A stretch of 5,234 nt of DNA from contig DKDC01000017.1 of assembly GCA_002451695.1 (NCBI GenBank), forward strand, positions 2,798 through 8,031. Reading direction: 5' to 3'. Every line of letters starts with the position of its first letter. Position 1 is the stretch's first letter. The position numbers were made by a program, and so were the translations under genes. The notes below the pieces were generated by a model. That model saw only the letters and a program-made list of their open reading frames with translations, ran no database searches and was not told the origin of the DNA. Positions 1-5,234 of the stretch are shown one piece after another. The DNA is from Prevotellaceae bacterium UBA6858 (GTDB lineage: Bacteria; Bacteroidota; Bacteroidia; Bacteroidales; Bacteroidaceae).

Positions 1-15
1 ATAATCTAAACTACA

Positions 16-66
16 TCAGACCTTTTTTTCACGTTAGCAAACGTCTGGAAAACAAATCGTTACGAA
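16..66 (+). repeat. Left arm of imperfect inverted repeat
   Basis: Read on the + strand, this segment begins TCAGACCTTTTTT. It aligns without gaps to the reverse complement of 5184-5234, with 38 of 51 positions identical by my hand count. The first 13 bases are identical. Later conserved blocks are GCAAAC (37-42), an AAAACAA block (49-55) and GTTAC (59-63). Three runs of three mismatches separate the blocks. This arm has seven T residues (23-29) where the right arm has six. Function unknown. Confidence 0.75.
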
Positions 67-99
67 AAGTGTTTTATTGTATGGATATTTCTTTGTAAC
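59..99 (+). other. Possible stem-loop in the AT-rich leader
   Basis: GTTAC (59-63) plus AAAG (66-69) can pair with CTTT (91-94) plus GTAAC (95-99). This gives nine base pairs with a two-base bulge (GA, 64-65) and a loop of about 21 bases. The large loop makes it only moderately stable, and no T-tract follows, so it is not a classical terminator. It overlaps the inner end of the left inverted-repeat arm. It may be coincidental. Confidence 0.25.
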
Positions 100-383
100 C
101 CAACGCTTTACGCGGTTTTTGACTGAATCCGCAGTTTTGCGAGTGAGTTGGCGGTGGCGTGGTATGGTAACAGGGTGTACTGTGTTGCGCGTTTTTCTTT
201 TTTGGGGGTATATGCCGTTGCAATGACGTGGTTTGCCGCCATGCCGGTTATGGGTTTGCGGGACTCTGTAATTGAAACAAAACTTTCGCTTTCTGAATAT
301 GTGTTTAACGTAAGCGTGCGCCCTTGTGCGTGGCACGGAGTTTGCATGAAACTTGCCGGAAACCAAAATTATTACACGGAAAT

Positions 384-1235
384 ATGGAACTTGTCAAAAA
401 CAAGCAGTTTGGCGGGGAGCGTCCCCTCTTCGGAAGCCACGACATGAAACTTGACAATATAACGATAGTTGACGGTGAGTCTGGCATAAAGTGCTGTAAA
501 AACCTTGAATGCACCAATTCAAAGTTCTATGGCAAATATCCGTGGTGGCACGTTGACGGAAGCGTGATAAGGGACTGCTATTTCGCCCCGGGGAGCCGCT
601 CGGCCATTTGGTACAGCAACGACATGGTTATGATGGACTGCGTGATTGACGGCCCGAAGTTTTTCCGCGAGATGAGAAACCTGGAACTCGAAAACGTGAA
701 AATAACCGATGCCGACGAGACTTTCTGGAAAATTGACGGACTGAAAATAAGGAACGTGGAGCTTCACGACGGCACTTACCCGTTCATGTTCAGCAGGAAC
801 ATTTATGTTGACGGCTTGAAGTCCGGCTCGAAATACGTGTTCCAGTATTGCAAAAACGTTGAGGTTCACAATGCCGTGATAACCACCAAGGACAGCTTCT
901 GGGAGTGCGAGAACGTAACGGTTTACGACTCCAGGCTCGACGGCGAGTATCTTGCATGGCACAGTAAGAACGTGAAACTTGTGCGCTGCCACATAAGCGG
1001 CGAGCAGCCCCTTTGCTATCTTGACGGCATAACGCTCGTTGACTGCACTTTCGACCCCGCGTGCGACCGCGCCTTTGAAGACTGCCTCAATGTTGACGCG
1101 CAGATTAAGGGCGGCATAACCGAGGTGAAAAACCCCATAAGCGGGCGCATTGTTGCCGACAGTATTGGCAGGATTACTTATGACAAGTATGCCAAGGGAA
1201 AGGGCTGCGTTATAGAAACCCGCAAAAAAGCTTGA
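384..1235 (+). CDS. DUF3737 family right-handed beta-helix protein
   Basis: A 283-residue protein matching in layout the DUF3737 family, whose function is not established. No signal peptide or membrane segment is visible, so it is probably cytoplasmic. From about residue 22 to 236 it consists of about eleven tandem coils of 19-20 residues. Many end in a short N- or D-containing turn (KN, DGS, SRN, CEN, SKN, LDG) and many carry a stacked aromatic (PWW 53-55, IW 75-76, FW 114-115, FW 172-173, AW 191-192). Cys or Asn recurs at the inward position (RDCYF, MDCVI, VRCHI, VDCTF), as expected for a parallel beta-helix. The last 45 residues depart from the repeat and look like a cap. The ATG at 384 is the first in frame; extension to a TTG at 324 adds 20 unconvincing residues. 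The stop is one base before the PatB/MalY-like gene, so the two are likely co-transcribed. It has 13 cysteines, notable next to a C-S lyase. The family call is from memory of its architecture. Confidence 0.8.
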   Translation: MELVKNKQFGGERPLFGSHDMKLDNITIVDGESGIKCCKNLECTNSKFYGKYPWWHVDGSVIRDCYFAPGSRSAIWYSNDMVMMDCVIDGPKFFREMRNLELENVKITDADETFWKIDGLKIRNVELHDGTYPFMFSRNIYVDGLKSGSKYVFQYCKNVEVHNAVITTKDSFWECENVTVYDSRLDGEYLAWHSKNVKLVRCHISGEQPLCYLDGITLVDCTFDPACDRAFEDCLNVDAQIKGGITEVKNPISGRIVADSIGRITYDKYAKGKGCVIETRKKA

Positions 1236-1236
1236 T

Positions 1237-2400
1237 ATGTACGGGAATTTCGACGAGATTGTAAAGCGTCGCGGCAGCGGGTCGTACAAGTGGGACACGC
1301 CAAAGCACGATGACATCCTGCCAATGTGGGTTGCGGACATGGATTTCCCTGTCGCGCCGTGCATTCAAAAGGCTCTTGAAAAGCGCGTGGCGCATGGCGT
1401 GTTCGGTTACACGCTTGTGGGCGGTTCTTATTACGAGGCAGTGATAAAATGGTTCGAGGCGCGGCACAAATGGAGCATTAAGCGCGATTGGATAGTCTAT
1501 ACATCGGGCGTTGTGCCGGCAATAAGCTGCTGCCTTAGGGCAATGTGCATGAACGGAGAGAACGTGCTGGTGCAGACTCCTGTTTACAACTGTTTTTTCT
1601 CGAGCATACGCAACCAGGGATGCCAGATTGTGGAGAACGAACTCGTAAGGGAGGGCGACACATACAGGATAGACTTTGACGACTTCGAGCGCAAGTGCGC
1701 CGACGACAAGACCACGGTGTTCCTGCTCTGCAACCCCCACAACCCTGCGGGACGCGTGTGGACCCGCGAGGAGCTTGAAAGGATGAACGCCATTTGTATG
1801 CGCCACAACGTCAGGGTTGTTGCCGACGAGATACATTGCGAGCTTGTGATGCCGGGACATAAATACACCCCTTTCGCGTCTGTGAGCGAGGACTGCCAGA
1901 AGAATTGCGTTGCATTGAACTCCCCGTCAAAGGCTTTCAACACCGCCGGGCTGCAAATAGCCAACATAGTTTGCAGCGACCCCGAACAGCGCCGCCGCAT
2001 CGACAGGGCGGTGAACATATTCGAGGTGTGCGACGTGAACCCTTTCGGGCCGGTGGCTCTCGAAGCGGCATACAGCAAAGACGGAGCGAAATGGCTCAAA
2101 GAACTCAATGACCGGATTTGGGAGAATTACCAGATAATGAAAATATATCTCGCGCTGAACCTTCCAAAAGTTAAGCCCTTGAAACTCGAAGGCACATACC
2201 TTGCCTGGCTCGACATAAGGCAGCTCGGCATTACCTCGGCGGAGGCGGAGAAACTGCTTCTCGAAAAAGGCAGGCTGATGCTGTCGTGCGGAACTGACTA
2301 TGGCGAAAAAGCCGGTGAGGGATACCTGCGCATGAACCTCGCCTGCCCGGCGGAACTTCTGGAGAGCGGGCTGGAAAGAATGAGGGCGGCGTTGGGGTGA
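1237..2400 (+). CDS. PatB/MalY-type PLP-dependent C-S lyase (cystathionine beta-lyase)
   Basis: A 387-residue fold-type I PLP enzyme of the aminotransferase class I/II superfamily, about the length of Bacillus PatB and E. coli MalY (near 390). The family cleaves L-cystathionine to homocysteine, pyruvate and ammonia, and often desulfhydrates cysteine. Visible landmarks in order: the N-terminal WVADMDFP (31-38) typical of this subfamily; TPVY with the PLP-stacking Tyr117; NPHNPAGRVW (166-175) containing the Asn that contacts the cofactor; ADEIH with Asp197 for the pyridine nitrogen; SPSKAFN with Schiff-base Lys232; and YLRMN with Arg365 for the substrate carboxylate. All key residues are present, so it should be active. 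It starts one base after the DUF3737 stop with no separate promoter, so it is the second gene of an operon. It ends three bases from the convergent glycosidase stop. It carries 16 cysteines. MalY also modulates the maltose regulator in E. coli; nothing here suggests that role. A related aminotransferase activity cannot be excluded. Confidence 0.9.
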   Translation: MYGNFDEIVKRRGSGSYKWDTPKHDDILPMWVADMDFPVAPCIQKALEKRVAHGVFGYTLVGGSYYEAVIKWFEARHKWSIKRDWIVYTSGVVPAISCCLRAMCMNGENVLVQTPVYNCFFSSIRNQGCQIVENELVREGDTYRIDFDDFERKCADDKTTVFLLCNPHNPAGRVWTREELERMNAICMRHNVRVVADEIHCELVMPGHKYTPFASVSEDCQKNCVALNSPSKAFNTAGLQIANIVCSDPEQRRRIDRAVNIFEVCDVNPFGPVALEAAYSKDGAKWLKELNDRIWENYQIMKIYLALNLPKVKPLKLEGTYLAWLDIRQLGITSAEAEKLLLEKGRLMLSCGTDYGEKAGEGYLRMNLACPAELLESGLERMRAALG

Positions 2401-2403
2401 GCC

Positions 2404-4110
2404 TTACTCTGTCTGGTATTTGTTGCCGCTGTTTTCCAGCATGGGAGTGTTCACGAGCCGGAAGCACGATGCGGCTGTTGAATTGCCGTCCTTGCGGATT
2501 ATTGTGTTGCCTGTGAACGACACTCCGCTTGAGTTGACGGCCGACACAAGGGGTACGTTATGCCTCATGTCGAACGTGCAGTTTCTTATTACGAGCTGCG
2601 GCGTGCCTTTCTGGTTGTAGCCGTGCGAAGGACAGACATCCGAAATCCCGCCCCAAGCAAGGTTTCTGAACGTGCAGTTCTCTACCGTCAGGCGTTGCGT
2701 TGGCGGGCCTTCAATGCCGCCGCTCATTAGCGCAAGCTCAAATGCAAGCCCGTTGTCCTCTATTGTGCATCCCGAAACTCTTGTCGGCTGGTGTGTGAGA
2801 ATGCCCCTCTGCAACTGCGTGCCGAATGTGCAGTTTTCTATGACGGCTTCCTCGTCGCTTTGCAGGTACAGGCAGGTTTTGGTGTCGGCTTCCGCCACGT
2901 CTTGATCGAGCGTAACAATCCCTTCGCGGCAGTTTATGGGCTGGTAGTCGGCAATGGTGCATTCGGCGAGCTGCCTGGATGTTTCGGGGTTGAACACCAT
3001 GACTTTTTTGCCTGTCCCAAGATTTGTGTTGTCCCACAGAATGTCCTTGTGGGCTATGCGGAATTTGTCCGGCGCAAGCACTTCGGTTATCGCGTCTCCC
3101 GACATTTTTATGTGGATTGCGTCATCCATCGTGCGCTCTATGTGGCAGTTTTCTATGCGTGGCTGATGTTCGTTGCCTTTCAGGTGCATTCCGTCGCTGC
3201 ATCCCGCAACAATCCTGTTGCCGAGCGGAACGATTTTGCAGTTCCGCAAAACGTGGTGCGAACAGCCTTTTAGCACAAAGGTCATAAGCGGCGCGGCGTA
3301 TGACGCGATGTTCTCGAAAACAATGCTGTCGCACTGCTGCGCGGCTATGTTTGCCGTGTTGGTATATACAAACTCACCTTTTTCGCTTGCGTCTTTTGTT
3401 TCGTTGTTCTGCTTCAGGGGTGTTTCGGGGTAGGGCAGTTTCATGCAGAAATAGTCGCCCGGCTTGAGCTGCTCCTGCTTGCGTAGGCCGTATTCCACGC
3501 CGAATGTGCCGTTGCCCAAGCCGGTTACTTTTTTCACCCACGAATGCCCTTGGTAGAATTTGCGCGTCCTGCCGTTTGCGGTTATGCAGTCCACGATTTT
3601 CCCGCCGTTCCTGTAAGGCCCGTCCCCAATGGCGGGGGAGGGGAAGCCGCTGTCGGTTTTGAACTCAAGGTAACAGTTTGCGGCGTCCGCCTTTGTAACC
3701 CTGCCCTGTGTGTAGGGCAGCGGCGAATAGTCTATCTTGAAATTGCGGACTATGATATTCTGCGAGCGGTAAAGGGCGAATGCGCGCGAGGACGGGTGTA
3801 TCATCAGCGTGCAGCCGTTTCCCTCAACCACGAGGTTGCGTGCGCGGCTTATCAGTATGCGTCCGTAAAGGTCGGCAAGGTGCTGCCCGATGCGGTAAAC
3901 CTTTCCCGGCGCGAACACAACCTTTGCGGGGCGTTTTTGCTTTGAGGCTTTGGCGAACAGCTTTGTGAGCGCGGGCAGGTCGTCGGTTTTTCCGTCGCCC
4001 TTCGCGCCGTGTTCCGGTACATTATAATATATTGTGTCGCCCGCTGCCGGCATTGCGTATGCCGCAAACAGCAAGCACGACATTGCGGCTGTGCATACAA
4101 GACGTTTCAT
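2404..4110 (-). CDS. Secreted beta-helix glycosidase, GH110-like (putative alpha-1,3-galactosidase)
   Basis: A 568-residue exported protein. The chosen start (ATG at 4108-4110) opens directly on a signal peptide: MKRLV, a hydrophobic stretch at 7-19, and possible cleavage after Ala19 or Ala23. An in-frame ATG at 4152 would add 14 residues ahead of the signal and lies at or upstream of the likely transcript start. The mature part opens like a pectate-lyase-superfamily helix (HGAKGDGKTDD, 34-44), then runs through many beta-helix coils (ENCHI, ENCTF, SGCTI, RNCTF). The likely active site is SDGMH with Asp306 and MDDAIH with Asp329/Asp330. The 23- and 24-residue spacing equals the Asp triad I recall for GH110, and resembles the three-Asp layout of GH28. 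The length and an inserted domain at about 340-410 also suit GH110. GH110 enzymes are inverting exo-enzymes removing terminal alpha-1,3-galactose, as in blood-group B or linear Gal epitopes. The surrounding motif differs from characterised members (DGMHLKG), so substrate is uncertain. No lipobox Cys and no C-terminal sorting domain are evident. No SusC/D genes are adjacent. Confidence 0.7.
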   Translation of the reverse strand: MKRLVCTAAMSCLLFAAYAMPAAGDTIYYNVPEHGAKGDGKTDDLPALTKLFAKASKQKRPAKVVFAPGKVYRIGQHLADLYGRILISRARNLVVEGNGCTLMIHPSSRAFALYRSQNIIVRNFKIDYSPLPYTQGRVTKADAANCYLEFKTDSGFPSPAIGDGPYRNGGKIVDCITANGRTRKFYQGHSWVKKVTGLGNGTFGVEYGLRKQEQLKPGDYFCMKLPYPETPLKQNNETKDASEKGEFVYTNTANIAAQQCDSIVFENIASYAAPLMTFVLKGCSHHVLRNCKIVPLGNRIVAGCSDGMHLKGNEHQPRIENCHIERTMDDAIHIKMSGDAITEVLAPDKFRIAHKDILWDNTNLGTGKKVMVFNPETSRQLAECTIADYQPINCREGIVTLDQDVAEADTKTCLYLQSDEEAVIENCTFGTQLQRGILTHQPTRVSGCTIEDNGLAFELALMSGGIEGPPTQRLTVENCTFRNLAWGGISDVCPSHGYNQKGTPQLVIRNCTFDMRHNVPLVSAVNSSGVSFTGNTIIRKDGNSTAASCFRLVNTPMLENSGNKYQTE

Positions 4111-4149
4111 TATGTTCTGTTGGCAATGGTGTATGAAAAGAATGTTGTG

Positions 4150-4180
4150 CAAAAGTAGTAATTTCGCGTCTCAAAACAAA
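4150..4180 (-). promoter_or_regulatory. Bacteroidales-type promoter of the glycosidase gene
   Basis: On the - strand, TTTG (4180-4177) is followed after 19 bases by TACTTTTG (4157-4150). This is an exact fit to the -33 TTTG and -7 TAnnTTTG boxes of the Bacteroidetes primary sigma factor. Transcription should start near 4143-4147, giving a leader of about 35 bases before the ATG at 4110. No clear Shine-Dalgarno is present in that leader, which is normal for this phylum. The -33 box lies only 10-13 bases from the start codon of the divergent transporter gene, so the two promoters may interfere. Confidence 0.7.
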
Positions 4181-4189
4181 GCAAGGGTT

Positions 4190-5119
4190 ATGGACTTTAA
4201 TATCAAAGGGCACGCCGCCATGTTCGGCGCGAACGCAATGTGGGGGCTGATGTCGCCAGTGTCGAAGGTTGTAATGGCAAGCGGTGCGGTAACGCCGTGG
4301 GTGGTTACTGATATGCGCATAGGCGGGGCTATGCTGCTGTTCTGGCTTGTGTCGCTTTTCCGGAAGCCCGAACACGTGGACCACAAGGACATGGTTAGGC
4401 TGTTCTTCGCCTCGCTTTTCGCCATAGTGCTCAACCAGGGCAGCTTCATATTCGGCGTGAGCATGACATCCCCGGGCGAGGCCTCTATAATAACCACCAG
4501 CATGCCGCTGTGGGCAATGGTGCTTGCCGCCTTCATCCTCAAGGAGCCTGTTACGGGAAAGAAGGTCCTCGGCATAGCCTTCGGGGCGGGAGGCGCGCTG
4601 ATGCTCATTCTCGGCAGTGCGCAGGGGCGGGGCGTTTCCGCCGCCGGCGCAAGCCACGCCCGCTGGGGAGATATGCTCGTGCTGTTCGCCCAGCTCAGCT
4701 ATGCGTTCTACATTGTGCGCTTCAAGAACTTCGTGAGCAAGTACTCGCTCGTAACAATCATGAAGTGGATGTTCACCTACGCCTTTATATGCACCCTGCC
4801 TTTCTCCACAGGCGACCTTATGAACACACGGTGGGAAAGCCTTTCGGCGGCTGATGCCGCAGGGCTGGCGTATGTCGTCGTGTGCGGCACGTTCCTTTGC
4901 TATATGCTTGTTGTCGTGGGGCAGAAAGCCCTGCGCCCCACTGTCGCCGGGATGTACAACTACATACAGCCGGTGGTGGCGTGCGTGGTGGCGGTGTGCT
5001 GGAGCATGGACACGTTCAACCTTGTAAAGGCGGTGGCGGTCGCCATGATTTTCGGCGGGGTGTACCTTGTAACCGCCAGCCGCAGCCGGAAGGACATGGA
5101 GGCGGCGCACGGCAGATAA
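4190..5119 (+). CDS. EamA/DMT-family transporter
   Basis: A 309-residue inner-membrane protein of the drug/metabolite transporter superfamily, at the usual length for a two-EamA-domain member. About ten hydrophobic segments can be drawn, near residues 8-29, 35-57, 69-88, 96-117, 125-142, 160-177, 186-204, 223-243, 252-271 and 278-295. The first EamA repeat has the characteristic stretch SPGEASIITTSMPLW (94-108) and ends in KEP (118-120). The second repeat has GMYNYIQPVVA (254-264) at the equivalent place. The tail is short, charged and probably cytoplasmic. The ATG at 4190 was chosen because the protein then begins just before the first helix and AAGGG lies two bases upstream. Starts at 4133 or 4034 would add non-membrane residues and invade the glycosidase promoter or coding region. 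It is divergent from the glycosidase gene with a 79-base gap. Substrate cannot be told: family members export amino acids, nucleosides or other small metabolites. Confidence 0.88.
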   Translation: MDFNIKGHAAMFGANAMWGLMSPVSKVVMASGAVTPWVVTDMRIGGAMLLFWLVSLFRKPEHVDHKDMVRLFFASLFAIVLNQGSFIFGVSMTSPGEASIITTSMPLWAMVLAAFILKEPVTGKKVLGIAFGAGGALMLILGSAQGRGVSAAGASHARWGDMLVLFAQLSYAFYIVRFKNFVSKYSLVTIMKWMFTYAFICTLPFSTGDLMNTRWESLSAADAAGLAYVVVCGTFLCYMLVVVGQKALRPTVAGMYNYIQPVVACVVAVCWSMDTFNLVKAVAVAMIFGGVYLVTASRSRKDMEAAHGR

Positions 5120-5183
5120 GCCCCTTTTTGCGGTTGGTGTGTAAGGTGTTGGAACACAAGCGGTTGTCGTATTCTGCGCCGGC
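5120..5183. other. Transporter 3' flank, no gene seen
   Basis: These 64 bases follow the transporter stop. GTGTTGGAACAC (5146-5157) is palindromic but too short and tight to be a terminator, and no T-tract follows. GCGGTTG occurs twice in direct orientation (5130 and 5160). I see no intrinsic terminator for the transporter gene and no coding frame of interest. Confidence 0.5.
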
Positions 5184-5234
5184 TTTGTAACTTGTTGTTT
5201 TTCAAAAGTTTGCAGGCGGCGAAAAAAGGTCTGA
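5184..5234 (-). repeat. Right arm of imperfect inverted repeat
   Basis: The reverse complement of this segment begins TCAGACCTTTTTT at the very last base of the window and matches 16-66 at 38 of 51 positions without gaps. On the + strand it reads GTTTGC, then a variable GC-rich stretch, then AAAAAAGGTCTGA up to the edge. The repeat may continue past the window, so the outer boundary is unknown. Confidence 0.75.

Larger units (their letters stand above)
1..383. other. Upstream region without a convincing gene
   Basis: These 383 bases precede the DUF3737 gene. The first 120 or so are AT-rich and contain the left arm of the inverted repeat (16-66) and a possible stem-loop (59-99). From about 130 to 340 the sequence is richer in G and C and carries short open frames on both strands. 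None has a good start, a recognisable domain or a fit with its neighbours. I found no Bacteroidales promoter with both boxes correctly spaced ahead of position 384; the promoter of the downstream operon should be here but is not clear. No tRNA, riboswitch core or CRISPR repeat was recognised. Confidence 0.6.

Noticed and set aside
190..208. T- and G-rich stretch (TTTTTCTTTTTTGGGGG) as a terminator or regulatory tract
   Set aside because: No hairpin precedes the T-run and no partner for the G-run is close by. It appears to be a simple-sequence fluctuation.
108..347. Open frame of 79 codons on the - strand starting with ATG
   Set aside because: It looks slightly more protein-like than the others nearby, but has no domain, homologue I recognise, promoter or ribosome site. 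Not enough to call a gene.
34..366. Open frame of 110 codons on the - strand
   Set aside because: Composition is atypical (rich in Arg, Lys and His), there is no recognisable motif, it runs through the AT-rich repeat arm, and it has no translation signal.
364..371. TAATTTTG on the - strand as a leftward -7 box
   Set aside because: The nearest -33-like TTTG (395-398) is 23 bases away, beyond the usual spacing, and it would lie within the DUF3737 start region with no clear gene to serve.
148..447. Open frame of 99 codons on the + strand with a hydrophobic stretch
   Set aside because: It needs a TTG start and overlaps the first 64 bases of the DUF3737 gene in another frame, which is much better supported.
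2404..4110. Lipoprotein signal for the glycosidase
   Set aside because: Cysteines at residues 6 and 12 fall at the start or inside the hydrophobic core and lack a lipobox at the end of the core, so ordinary signal peptidase I export is more likely.
4034..4189. Extended N-terminus of the transporter from 4034 or 4133
   Set aside because: The added residues are not membrane-like. The 4034 start overlaps the glycosidase signal-peptide codons, and the 4190 ATG sits right before the first helix.
4022..5110. Long - strand open frame (362 codons) opposite the transporter
   Set aside because: It is rich in His, Arg and Ala, the typical antisense shadow of a membrane-protein gene. The + strand frame has ten hydrophobic segments and EamA motifs. 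Similar - strand frames at 519-1364 and 1210-1860 are shadows too.
5146..5157. GTGTTGGAACAC palindrome as the transporter terminator
   Set aside because: Only four pairs with a four-base loop are feasible and no T-tract follows.

Overview
The window looks like chromosomal DNA of a gut-type Bacteroidales bacterium (Bacteroidota). I infer this from one promoter that fits the Bacteroidales consensus exactly (TTTG, 19 bases, TACTTTTG), starts with little or no Shine-Dalgarno sequence, and a secreted beta-helix glycosidase resembling family GH110. Frequent ATA (Ile) and AGG (Arg) codons, similar in all four genes, fit too. I cannot name a genus. Nothing marks the segment as plasmid or phage.

Layout. 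1-383 has no convincing gene. It is AT-rich at first and holds one arm of an inverted repeat (16-66) and a possible stem-loop (59-99). 384-1235 (+) encodes a DUF3737-type beta-helix protein of unknown function. It is followed after one base by 1237-2400 (+), a PatB/MalY-type PLP-dependent C-S lyase; the pair is almost certainly one operon. Three bases later, on the opposite strand, ends 2404-4110 (-), a secreted right-handed beta-helix glycosidase most like GH110 alpha-1,3-galactosidases. Its promoter lies in the 79-base divergent gap shared with 4190-5119 (+), an EamA/DMT-family ten-helix transporter. 5120-5234 is a tail without a gene and ends in the second arm of the inverted repeat (5184-5234).

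How the genes work together. DUF3737 and the C-S lyase are probably co-expressed and cytoplasmic, acting in sulfur amino-acid metabolism (cystathionine or cysteine breakdown), with DUF3737 in an unknown accessory role. The glycosidase is exported and probably trims terminal galactose from host or dietary glycans. It stands alone here, with no SusC/SusD pair in view. The transporter probably moves a small metabolite, substrate unknown.

The most unusual signal is the pair of about 51-base imperfect inverted repeats (38 of 51 positions identical, ungapped) at the two extremes of the window. They are unexplained by the genes. They could be copies of a dispersed repeat, shared leaders of two outward-facing genes, or ends of an element without a recognisable transposase.
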